This document shows positions 45,283-52,468 of a stretch of DNA of 60,011 nucleotides, piece by piece; the stretch's first letter is position 1; each line of letters opens with the position of its first letter. Source of the DNA: Nodosilinea sp. LEGE 07298. Lineage in GTDB: Bacteria; Cyanobacteriota; Cyanobacteriia; Phormidesmidales; Phormidesmidaceae. A program made the position numbers and the translations under genes. The notes beneath the pieces are model-generated. The model worked only from the letters and a program-made list of their open reading frames with translations, did no database searches and was not told the origin of the DNA. The DNA is taken from contig NZ_JADEXE010000006.1 in NCBI RefSeq assembly GCF_015207265.1, forward strand, positions 1 to 60,011. Direction: 5' to 3'.

Positions 45283-46664
45283 GCCAAATCTCCAAAAACA
45301 GGTTGAATGTTTGCGCCAAGAGCATTGAGCTTTTGCGGTAAATTCGCGTAACCACGAACCAAATGGCTTGTGCCAGTGATCTGGGTTGTCCCTTGAGCAG
45401 ATAGCCCTGCCAAGACTAAGGCAGCAGCAGATCGCAGATCAGGCGCATGAACAGGCGCGGCACGTAATGTTGGAACGCCTGTGCAATAGAGCGTCCTTTG
45501 ATGCTCATTGTTTAGACCACCCATGTACCTCAATTGTGAGGCATAGCCAAAGCGATGCTCCCAAATTACCTCTTCTAAACTGCTAGGCCCGTCTGCAAGC
45601 GACATCAGCACAGCAAAGATTGGGCCAACATCAGTGGGTAGTGTCTCGGTCGTCAAGACGACAGGACGAAGACGCTCCTTGCAGATGACGACTATAGTAT
45701 CTGCATTCTGCTCAATGCTGATTCCCATAGAGCGAAAGGCTGCTACCTCAACATCCATACCTGTAAGCGATGCCTGTTGAAAGTGAACTTGTCCACCTGT
45801 AACAGCAACAGCACCGATGTAGGTACTCAATACTTGAGGATCACTCGGTACAGTGAAATGGGTTCCGTGGAGGGATGTAACCCCTTGAATACGAATACAG
45901 CGTGTTCCTTCACCTTCAATTTGTGCTCCCATTGAGCGCAGAAAAGAGCAAAGGTCTATGATGAAACGCCCCCAGTAAGCACCTTCGATAACAGTTTCGC
46001 CATTAGCCAAGACACCTGCTAATAAGGCTGTTTTCGTAGCACTAGAGATAAATTTGTTGTTTTTCACTCCATAACACAAGTTGAGTTGGATATGGCAACC
46101 TTTCAGTCCACTGGATGGAACAGAGGCTTCGATTGTTTCTCCTAAAACAACTTTGGCACCTAGCATTTGCAAAACTTCAACCATCGGCTCTATGGGACGC
46201 ACACCGATATTGCATCCACCTTGATTTCTAGGGAGCTGTACCCAGCCATGCCGTATGAGGAGCGTTGGCAGCAAGTAAATCGTTCCGTGTACAGAGTTGA
46301 ACGTCTCGACAGGCAGTGAATTTTCTAGATGGACTTGGCGGCACGAGAGTTGCAGTGTTTGTTCCATATAAGTCACATCAGCACCCATTTGTGCTAAACA
46401 CTGACAAAGCACTAGGTGATCTAGCATGTCTGGCGAGTGTTTCAAAATGACAGGTTCAGTAGTGAGCAAAGATGCCGCGATCATAGTGACAGAAGATACT
46501 TTATTTCCCTCAATTGATACAGACCCATTCAGGCACCGCTGTCCTTGTATATTTAAAACGTCTGGGATAGGGAAAATTTCGGTACCATAAAAAGATTGAA
46601 GAAGGCTGAGATCCGAAGTTTTTGTGAGCATCATTTTTTGCATTTGAGTAAATATTGAATGCAT
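45279..46664 (-). CDS. MurA-like enolpyruvyl transferase
   Basis: This 461-residue protein has the two-domain EPT fold and MurA-type catalytic residues: K55 (EGNKVSSVTMI), C151 in NQGGCNIGVRP (the fosfomycin-binding Cys), D345 (LPTDVGP) and R411 (DLRSAAALVLAGLSAQG). It transfers enolpyruvate from PEP to a hydroxyl of a (probably nucleotide) acceptor. It is too diverged to be the housekeeping MurA: the usual GAKNA reads GNKVSS, and there is a 30-residue N-terminal extension. Genetic coupling to a radical SAM gene also argues for a secondary pathway, as with NikO/PolA, which act on UMP. It is the first gene of the run; its promoter should lie within 46670-46880. Confidence 0.87.
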   Translation of the reverse strand: MHSIFTQMQKMMLTKTSDLSLLQSFYGTEIFPIPDVLNIQGQRCLNGSVSIEGNKVSSVTMIAASLLTTEPVILKHSPDMLDHLVLCQCLAQMGADVTYMEQTLQLSCRQVHLENSLPVETFNSVHGTIYLLPTLLIRHGWVQLPRNQGGCNIGVRPIEPMVEVLQMLGAKVVLGETIEASVPSSGLKGCHIQLNLCYGVKNNKFISSATKTALLAGVLANGETVIEGAYWGRFIIDLCSFLRSMGAQIEGEGTRCIRIQGVTSLHGTHFTVPSDPQVLSTYIGAVAVTGGQVHFQQASLTGMDVEVAAFRSMGISIEQNADTIVVICKERLRPVVLTTETLPTDVGPIFAVLMSLADGPSSLEEVIWEHRFGYASQLRYMGGLNNEHQRTLYCTGVPTLRAAPVHAPDLRSAAALVLAGLSAQGTTQITGTSHLVRGYANLPQKLNALGANIQPVFGDLA

Positions 46665-46880
46665 GAGTATCGATGAAACGTGCCTTTCAAAGATACTTTT
46701 TTGGCAAAAGTCACTAGTTTGAAGCCGTAATTTTCAAGACTTCATAACAAAATTCGAGGTTCAAGCTTTCAACTAATTAATAATCAATTTCTTGGAACTA
46801 ATGATCGGAGCAATTCATTGAAGATAAATTTAATGAAGCGATTTTAAAACACAGCTTTGACAATGGAGTACTTAAACTTT

Positions 46881-47057
46881 TCAAGCAGCAAATGCCTTTC
46901 CAATAATGCTTTTTGTTGAGTTCTTTCGCTCCGTAAATTTGATTTCTTGAGCAAGAGTGAATAAGCATTGCTTTTTCAATGACTCGATCTTGCCTGTGAT
47001 TGAAAATGTAGAATCTTTGTTTTCATATGACAACAAGAAAAAAGCGTGAAAAGTCAT
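46881..47057 (-). CDS. Possible small protein upstream of the enolpyruvyl-transferase gene
   Basis: A 58-codon frame (MTFHAFFLLSYENKDSTFSI to SIIGKAFAA) lies 216 bases upstream of the biosynthetic run on the same strand. There is no recognisable domain and no strong ribosome-binding site. It could be a chance frame, or a leader or small accessory protein. Listed only because of its position. Confidence 0.2.
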   Translation of the reverse strand: MTFHAFFLLSYENKDSTFSITGKIESLKKQCLFTLAQEIKFTERKNSTKSIIGKAFAA

Positions 47058-47147
47058 GATTTTTTCTTTGAAGCTGGGTGACGGCAAAATCATTGGTTTC
47101 TTGATGATTTAGCCGTTTTGCAAGCAAGGAAAAGTCATAAAAAGCCA

Positions 47148-47324
47148 GTAATTTCTCAATTAGGTTGACGGATACCGGCGAATGAGCGAGGGTGGTAGAC
47201 TTTTGGCATGAAAGACCTGCCGCTCTTGGAAGGCCTCAGTTCTGAGGAGAAAAATGCTCTGATCCGAATAGGCGACACAAGGTTATGCGCCCTGATGAAT
47301 CAGGGGGTTCCTTTTTCGAGGTAA
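47148..47324 (+). pseudogene. IS66-like transposase 5' fragment
   Basis: The leader and first codons (ATG near 47210, MKDLPLLEGLSSEEKNALIR) match the fragment at 24551-24660. After about 19 codons the frame turns into unrelated sequence and stops. It marks an old IS66 insertion at the border between the biosynthetic run and the mobilisation genes. Confidence 0.55.
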
Positions 47325-47368
47325 GCTCAGAAAGCTCGGCAGCGTGCTGCCAGCCATTGAAGCTTTAG

Positions 47369-48538
47369 CTAAAGCTCAATATCTAGGGCTTTTCGTGTTG
47401 ACTGAAATATAGGGGCACTCTGGCCGTGAGTCAGTTGATGAGTGATGGCTTGGCAGTACTCTAGCGCCGCATAGTGGCCCTGGTTCAGGCGTTGGGCTTG
47501 CGCCGTTTGCCCCTGCCGGAGTATCCCCACAACGGAGAGAGTGGATTCTCCTTCTGAGGCAGCCAGCCGGGCAACGTCGGCATCGAGTTGTCTCCCCTGG
47601 GGCTCACCAGAGCCACCTTGGGCGACCTTAGAATAATGAGCGTAACGTTCCTTCCAGAGCTGCTGAAGCGCTTCATAACCAGTGAGGAGCTGCTGACACT
47701 GGGCCTGATTCATCGCCATTACTTGAGTCAGCACGACATCTTGGTCGGAGCGATACTCAATCTGTCGGTGCTTTTGAAGACCATTGATAGAGTAGGCAGG
47801 CCCCAGGCGGCGACCGGCAAAAGAATGGCCATCAACAGAATAGGAAATACCGATAAAGGCAGGCCCATCTCTAGGAGCTGAAGCGTTTCGCAGGTGAACC
47901 TCAATCCCCCTCGCTTTGAGCCGGGTTACCAGCATAGCCAAAGTGGAGCGGTCATTTGTAACACGGTCAATCTCATCCCAGAGCATTTCCTTGGGCAAGG
48001 TTTCGCCCGTGCGTTCTTTGCGCCGACATTCCCCAGTAGTAAGGTTACGGCGCTGGCTTGGTGGGGCAACAGCGAGAGGTTTGAGGCCCATCTCCTGCTC
48101 TAGCTGTCGAGCAAGACGTTGAAGGTTAAGCCTGGTAAAGCTGTCATTGACGCGATTTCCTTCTAAGTCAATGGCGGTGGTAGCAATGTGCCAATGCTGC
48201 ACGCCATTGGCCGATTCCTTGTCGTGATGTTCGGTGACAAAGAAGGGGCAGCCCCCGTGGCCCATGCTGTCTAAGATTTTCAAGGAGATAAGGGCTATCT
48301 GGTGGGTATCAACGTGTTCGTCCGGTGGGAGACTAACCATCAGGTGAGCCATGGTCTGCTTTACCTGGCGAATCCGAGGGCGAGAGACGATCCAATCAAA
48401 TTCACAAGCTAAATCCTTTGGGGTGCTCCAAGCCATGTTGGAGATGATGATGGGTTTGGCGCTACTGACCTTGTCCGGGTCGAGCAGATAAGAACAAAGC
48501 CCGTGGGCGTTGCTGCCTTTAACCATCTTGATGATCAT
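47369..48538 (-). CDS. Mobilisation relaxase (MOBP-like)
   Basis: This 389-residue protein starts MIIKMVKGSNAHGLCSYLLD, with the candidate nicking tyrosine Y17, and has the metal-binding motif EHHDKE...GVQHWHI (H105, D106, H115, H117) in the order of motif III of MOBP relaxases. QRLARQLEQEMGLKPL follows, as is usual after the relaxase core. It should nick one strand at oriT and carry it into the recipient. There is no helicase or primase domain. Its start overlaps the end of the small accessory gene by 20 bases, so the two are one operon. Reading away from the repeat block at 49.1-49.9 kb, it places oriT there or just beside it. Confidence 0.85.
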   Translation of the reverse strand: MIIKMVKGSNAHGLCSYLLDPDKVSSAKPIIISNMAWSTPKDLACEFDWIVSRPRIRQVKQTMAHLMVSLPPDEHVDTHQIALISLKILDSMGHGGCPFFVTEHHDKESANGVQHWHIATTAIDLEGNRVNDSFTRLNLQRLARQLEQEMGLKPLAVAPPSQRRNLTTGECRRKERTGETLPKEMLWDEIDRVTNDRSTLAMLVTRLKARGIEVHLRNASAPRDGPAFIGISYSVDGHSFAGRRLGPAYSINGLQKHRQIEYRSDQDVVLTQVMAMNQAQCQQLLTGYEALQQLWKERYAHYSKVAQGGSGEPQGRQLDADVARLAASEGESTLSVVGILRQGQTAQAQRLNQGHYAALEYCQAITHQLTHGQSAPIFQSTRKALDIEL

Positions 48539-48860
48539 AATTGTCCTCGCCTTGAATGACGGGGGTTAAGGTGCGCTGTATTTCAAGGTTCGACTGGTGT
48601 AGCTCTCTCAAGTCTTGGAGGAGAGAGTCGGGTGCTGTGGCGGCATACCGTTCCCCCAGGTCAGCCAATGCCTTATTCAATCGGCTGAGGTGGCTGTAGA
48701 GATCTCGATGGGACACTAACACGGGTGGGGGGCATAGGCCCAGCCTGCGGAGGAAGCTTGCCGATTTGGTTGGCTTAGCCGCCTGCTTGATGGCCTTGGC
48801 CTCAGCCTCAGAAACGTAGACAACGATGCGTTTAGGGCGTGAGATAGACATGACTGGCAT
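48519..48860 (-). CDS. Relaxosome accessory protein (MobC/TraJ-like)
   Basis: The likely start is ATG 48860 (MPVMSISRPKRIVVYVSEAE); an open frame extends upstream to 48977 but is not family-like. The 113-residue product has a ribbon-helix-helix opening (KRIVVYVSEAEAKAIKQAA), SASFLRRLGL, and a helical tail, the plan of MobC/TraJ/NikA proteins that bind oriT and recruit the relaxase. The 20-base overlap with the relaxase gene supports the pairing. The start is uncertain. Confidence 0.65.
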   Translation of the reverse strand: MPVMSISRPKRIVVYVSEAEAKAIKQAAKPTKSASFLRRLGLCPPPVLVSHRDLYSHLSRLNKALADLGERYAATAPDSLLQDLRELHQSNLEIQRTLTPVIQGEDNYDHQDG

Positions 48861-49075
48861 AAGGGTGGTTAATAAATCTTTGCCCAAAGAAGTTGGGGCA
48901 AAATATTGGGGAGATATTCGCAAGCTACGATCAAAAGCAAGTTTAGAAAGGTAGTCCTCCAGATCATGATCATGCAAATCATGGAAGGAAATGCTCTGTT
49001 GCTGTTGTCAGTATAAATGAACAAAAAGGTGATTGTGTAATCACTACTTGCCAATAAAAATCTTATTGCGAGAAG

Positions 49076-49856
49076 CTGAATGGATGATGAAAGATTATTG
49101 AGAGTCACTGAATAGATGATGAAATCTTTGCTGGATAAAACTGAATAAAAGGCCACCCATAACTGGAAAGTCTACCGAGAGGCACTGAATAGGTAATGCA
49201 ATCTTTTCTGGATAAAACTGAATAGATGATGAAAACCCTGCCGAGAGGCACTGAATAGATGTCCATCAATAATTGAAAATCCTGCCGAGGAGGCACCTAA
49301 TAGATGAGAAACCTTTGCTGGATGACACTGAGTAGAAGGCCACCCAAACCGGAAAACTCTACTGAGAGGCACTGAATAGATGTCCATCAATAATTGAAAA
49401 TCTTGCCGAGGAGACACCGAGTAGATGATGAAGCCTTTGCTGGATGACACTGAATAGAAAGCCACCAATAGCTGGAAAGTCTACCGAGAGGCACCGAATA
49501 GATGATGAAACCTTTGCTGGATGATACTGAGTAAAAGGCCACCAAAACCGGAAAACTCTACTGAGAGACACTGAATAGATGTCCATCAATAATTGAAAAT
49601 CTTGCTGAGGAGATACTGAATACATGATGAAATCTTTGCTGGATGACACTGAATAGCAGGCCACCAATAACTGAAAGTCTACCGAGAGGTACTGAATAGG
49701 ATGCCACCAATAACCGGAAAGCTTGCCGGAGAGACATTCAATAGATGATGAAAACCCTACTGAGAAACACTGAATAGATGATGAAAAGCTTGCAGGAAAG
49801 ACACTGAATAGAAGTCCACTAGTAACCGGAAGACTTGCTGGTAGGATACTAAATAG
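49076..49856 (+). repeat. Array of about 21 phased CTGAATAG repeats (candidate oriT/centromere)
   Basis: The octamer CTGAATAG or a one-to-two-base variant starts at 49076, 49108, 49141, 49185, 49218, 49251, 49296, 49328, 49372, 49417, 49450, 49494, 49527, 49571, 49616, 49649, 49692, 49737, 49770, 49804 and 49849, all in one direction. Spacings fall into two classes, 32-34 and 43-46 bases, differing by about 11. The short unit continues ATGATGAAA...TTGCTGGATGACA; the long units insert about 11 bases (GTCCATCAATAATTG or GGCCACCAATAACTG). The array lies between the divergent relaxase and StbA/TraK-like operons, where R388 has stbDRs and RP4 has oriT. Confidence 0.85.
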
Positions 49857-49927
49857 AGGATGAAAGCCCCACTGATAAACAGTGTAAACATTTGCCCAAT
49901 GACTTTTAAGTAACCAAAGGTGTTCTT

Positions 49928-50419
49928 ATGGCTGTAGACGAGCCACTCAAGGAAAAAATCAATGAACATATTCTTGCCAATTCGCAGCAAGACTTGAGTA
50001 GTGCTATGACAGCCTATGAGGTTGTTGATACGTGTTTTAATTCGATTGCACTACTTAGGAGGAATAAGAGTGACTGGAAGGTTGTTACCACTCAAGTAGT
50101 AAATTCGTTTGAGGCTGTCACAGGTCAAAAGATTTCTATTAGTCCATCTACCCTGGAACGTTACTACTACGCAATCAAGGCTGCCACTAGTGGTAAGAAA
50201 AGGAAGAGGAGTAAGAGAAAGCCAAGTGTAGCCAAGCCACTGCCTGTAGTTGAATCTGTTGATGTAGTTGAAGCTGAAGCGATTAAGCTAGAGGCTGCTG
50301 CTGACATACCAAAAGACACTGTTGCTGTTCCCCGTAAAGGCAGAAAAAAAGCGGCGGCTGAAGAAGGAGGATTTCAGGTGCCACGGCGACCTGGCTTCAT
50401 ACCGCCTGTTCACTTGTAG
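49928..50419 (+). CDS. Putative repeat-binding protein (StbA/TraK-like position)
   Basis: This 163-residue protein has a ribosome-binding site (AAGGTG) before the ATG. Residues 1-90 are helical with an HTH-like stretch (VNSFEAVTGQKISISPSTLE, then RYYYAIKAA). A very basic segment follows (GKKRKRSKRKPSVAKP), then an acidic linker and a basic tail. I do not recognise the family. It lies immediately after the repeat array and 32 bases before a ParA-like gene, the place held by the DNA-binding protein StbA in R388 and TraK in RP4. Binding to the CTGAATAG repeats is an inference from position and charge. Confidence 0.6.
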   Translation: MAVDEPLKEKINEHILANSQQDLSSAMTAYEVVDTCFNSIALLRRNKSDWKVVTTQVVNSFEAVTGQKISISPSTLERYYYAIKAATSGKKRKRSKRKPSVAKPLPVVESVDVVEAEAIKLEAAADIPKDTVAVPRKGRKKAAAEEGGFQVPRRPGFIPPVHL

Positions 50420-50451
50420 AGAGTTAACCTGCTGTTTAGAGGGCTTATTCC

Positions 50452-51240
50452 ATGTCAAATAGAACGGTCAATATTATCAATGGTGCGAAGGGTGGAACGG
50501 GTAAAACCCTGTTTGCCCGGTTGCTTTATGCGACCTTAGATCAAGCTGAGGCAAAAGTAGTGGGTATCGACTCCGACCAGGAGAACCCAGAGTTTTCATC
50601 ATTCCACGCGGATCCAGAACGCTTTGCAGTGCCGACCGTGGATTGCCTGTCGCTAGATGGCGGCAAAAAACTGGTAACGCTGCTGTCAGGGGAAGTGGAT
50701 CCATCCGTGGCCAGTCGTCTGCCAGCCTTAGCCCATCGCTGCCCCGCAGACGTGGTGATTTTGGACATGCCCGCCGCCTCAAGCACCCGATTGCGGGAGC
50801 AAATTGATGTCTTCGACCTGATTCCGGCCTGTGGCGAGATGGGGTATGGCGTGACGCTCATCAGCGTGATCAGCGCCAGCTACGCGCCGATAGAGTCAAT
50901 GAGCCGAATGCTCGACTTTTGCGGTGACACGGTTCGCTGGGTGGTGGTTAAGAACCAGTATTTTGCCACTGAAGGCGTGAAAGACTCATTTTCGTTATGG
51001 GAGGAGTCGAAAGAACGAAAGCGAGTCAAGAAGTATGGCGGGGTAGAAATTGAGTTGCCTCGACTAGCCGATACCACCTTCAAGGCCATCCAAGCCAGCT
51101 ACACCCCCTTCACATCCCTTGACAGCCTGCCCTTAGGTGACAAGCTGTTGGCACGGTCGTTTGTTCGGCGTAGTCGGGCTCAGATCGAGTCTGCAGGGCC
51201 ATTGCTTGGTCTACCAACCCCTATGGTTGAGGCGGCGTAA
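50452..51240 (+). CDS. ParA/MinD-type ATPase (TraL/StbB-like)
   Basis: This 262-residue protein has a deviant Walker A (GAKGGTGKT, residues 11-19), a Walker A' region (VVGIDSDQENP) and Walker B (DVVILDMPAA). Unlike chromosomal ParA it has no N-terminal HTH and no adjacent ParB. Proteins of this shape next to oriT (TraL of RP4, StbB of R388) act in plasmid positioning or transfer. It directly abuts the next gene (TAAATG), so the three genes 49928-51906 are one operon. The SPLGDKLLARSF-type C-terminal part is specific to this subgroup. Confidence 0.8.
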   Translation: MSNRTVNIINGAKGGTGKTLFARLLYATLDQAEAKVVGIDSDQENPEFSSFHADPERFAVPTVDCLSLDGGKKLVTLLSGEVDPSVASRLPALAHRCPADVVILDMPAASSTRLREQIDVFDLIPACGEMGYGVTLISVISASYAPIESMSRMLDFCGDTVRWVVVKNQYFATEGVKDSFSLWEESKERKRVKKYGGVEIELPRLADTTFKAIQASYTPFTSLDSLPLGDKLLARSFVRRSRAQIESAGPLLGLPTPMVEAA

Positions 51241-51906
51241 ATGGGGCAGCACAGCGTTGAGGATATCGCCAGTATTGAAACCGTTCTGCATGAACTGCTG
51301 CTGCGGATGGAAGCCCTAGAGCGAGTTCACCAGCAGGACGTTGCCCACATTCGTGTGAGTTTGGATCAATGGCAGGAGATCACGCAGAGCCTATCGCGGC
51401 TGCTGGAGGTGCGCACCCAAGAGACATCCGAGGTGAGCAGCGGCTACAGGACACTCGGCGAACACTTGGTCAGGTTCAGTCAATACTTGGTGTCATCAGA
51501 AGTGATGTTGAAGCGGGCGGAAGGGCCATTCACGACCTTAGCCACATCACTGCCCAGCTTGATAGTGGAGATGGAGAAACTCGGGAGCCAGGTGCACCAG
51601 CTGAACAACGATCCGCAGAGCGCAACCGAGGTCAAGGCGGAATTGCAGGCGCTGCGTCGTTTGATTCAGCGCAGCGCCAGCCAAAGAAGCGGAAGCGGAA
51701 CGTCGATCTGGACTGAACTCGGGCAATGGAGAGCGGCGGTAGTATGGTTATTGCTGGGTGCAGCAGTGATGGGAGTGCTTCAGTACCTGATTTTTCGAGG
51801 CAGCGGGTTTCAGACAGCCCTTACCGACGTCCGCGCTAGTGGCGGAACGGTAGATCGCCGACTGGAGCGCATCGAAATTTGGCTGGGGATCGTCGAGGAT
51901 GATTAG
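51241..51906 (+). CDS. Coiled-coil protein with one membrane helix (TraM/StbC-like position)
   Basis: The 221-residue protein starts at the ATG that touches the stop of the ATPase gene. Residues 8-155 are largely coiled coil (EALERVHQQDVAHIRVSLDQ and onward), residues 165-188 form one transmembrane helix (WRAAVVWLLLGAAVMGVLQY), and a short tail follows. No family is recognised. In RP4 and R388 the third gene of the equivalent operon also encodes a small protein of this general kind. A plausible role is linking the ATPase-DNA complex to the membrane or transfer apparatus. Confidence 0.6.
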   Translation: MGQHSVEDIASIETVLHELLLRMEALERVHQQDVAHIRVSLDQWQEITQSLSRLLEVRTQETSEVSSGYRTLGEHLVRFSQYLVSSEVMLKRAEGPFTTLATSLPSLIVEMEKLGSQVHQLNNDPQSATEVKAELQALRRLIQRSASQRSGSGTSIWTELGQWRAAVVWLLLGAAVMGVLQYLIFRGSGFQTALTDVRASGGTVDRRLERIEIWLGIVEDD

Positions 51907-52058
51907 AGCAACGCGCCATCTGAGCTATAGAGGATGAGAACCTCTGACTTTTTATTCAAGTTATTAGATAAAGTAGGTAAGAAATTTTAAAAGCCTCTGG
52001 AATCATTTCCTGTGGATTGTTTAGGATTTTGACCTATATTTTTTGGGCGTTCTAAGAT

Positions 52059-52448
52059 ATGGCAGTAAAAGAGAAAGACGTGTTGGTTGGCAAAGATCTT
52101 CTAGCCAAGGTCAAAGAGAATGATGGCCGGAGCAAGCGGGAACTCGCTAAGGAATGCGGGTATTACACCGTCAGCAAAGATGGTCAGACCCGTGTGAACC
52201 TATCTGAGTTTTACGATGCCCTGTTGTCCGCTAAAGGCATTCAGCTTGAACCCCAGAAGGGTTCAGATGGTCGGGGCCGAGAAGCGTCCTACACCCTAAC
52301 GGTGCACAAGAATGGCCAGATTGTGATTGGCGCAGCCTATACCCAAGAGATGGGGCTGAAGACGGGCGACGTGTTCAAAATTAAGCTGGGCTATAAGCAC
52401 ATTCACTTAGTTAAACTGGATGATGACGGCAATGAGGATGACACCTGA
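52059..52448 (+). CDS. cyAbrB-family transcriptional regulator
   Basis: This 129-residue protein closely follows the cyanobacterial AbrB pattern: LLAKVKENDGRSKRELAKEC, GYYTVSKDGQTRVNLSEFYD, GRGREASYTLTVHKNGQIVI, then GAAYTQEMGLKTGDVFKIKL (C-terminal SpoVT/AbrB beta domain) and GYKHIHLVKL. Chromosomal cyAbrBs regulate carbon-nitrogen balance; a plasmid-type copy probably controls local genes. It is convergent with the recombinase gene, the stops lying 20 bases apart. Confidence 0.9.
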   Translation: MAVKEKDVLVGKDLLAKVKENDGRSKRELAKECGYYTVSKDGQTRVNLSEFYDALLSAKGIQLEPQKGSDGRGREASYTLTVHKNGQIVIGAAYTQEMGLKTGDVFKIKLGYKHIHLVKLDDDGNEDDT

Positions 52449-52468
52449 TTTGATAGCGAAGCTGTGGT

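Noticed and set aside
46881-47057. RiPP precursor peptide for the radical SAM enzyme
   Set aside because: The small frame upstream of the biosynthetic run has no leader/core pattern, no cysteine-rich or repeated core, and the neighbouring enzymes (enolpyruvyl transferase, phosphatase) do not fit a RiPP pathway.
49105-49667. Minus-strand open frames of about 100 residues through the repeat array
   Set aside because: They arise because 33 bp is a multiple of three; the products are just translations of the repeat, overlap each other in different frames and lack ribosome-binding sites.
49076-49856. CRISPR array
   Set aside because: The repeats are short, degenerate and directly spaced at two distances; the intervening sequence itself recurs instead of being unique, and no cas gene is nearby.
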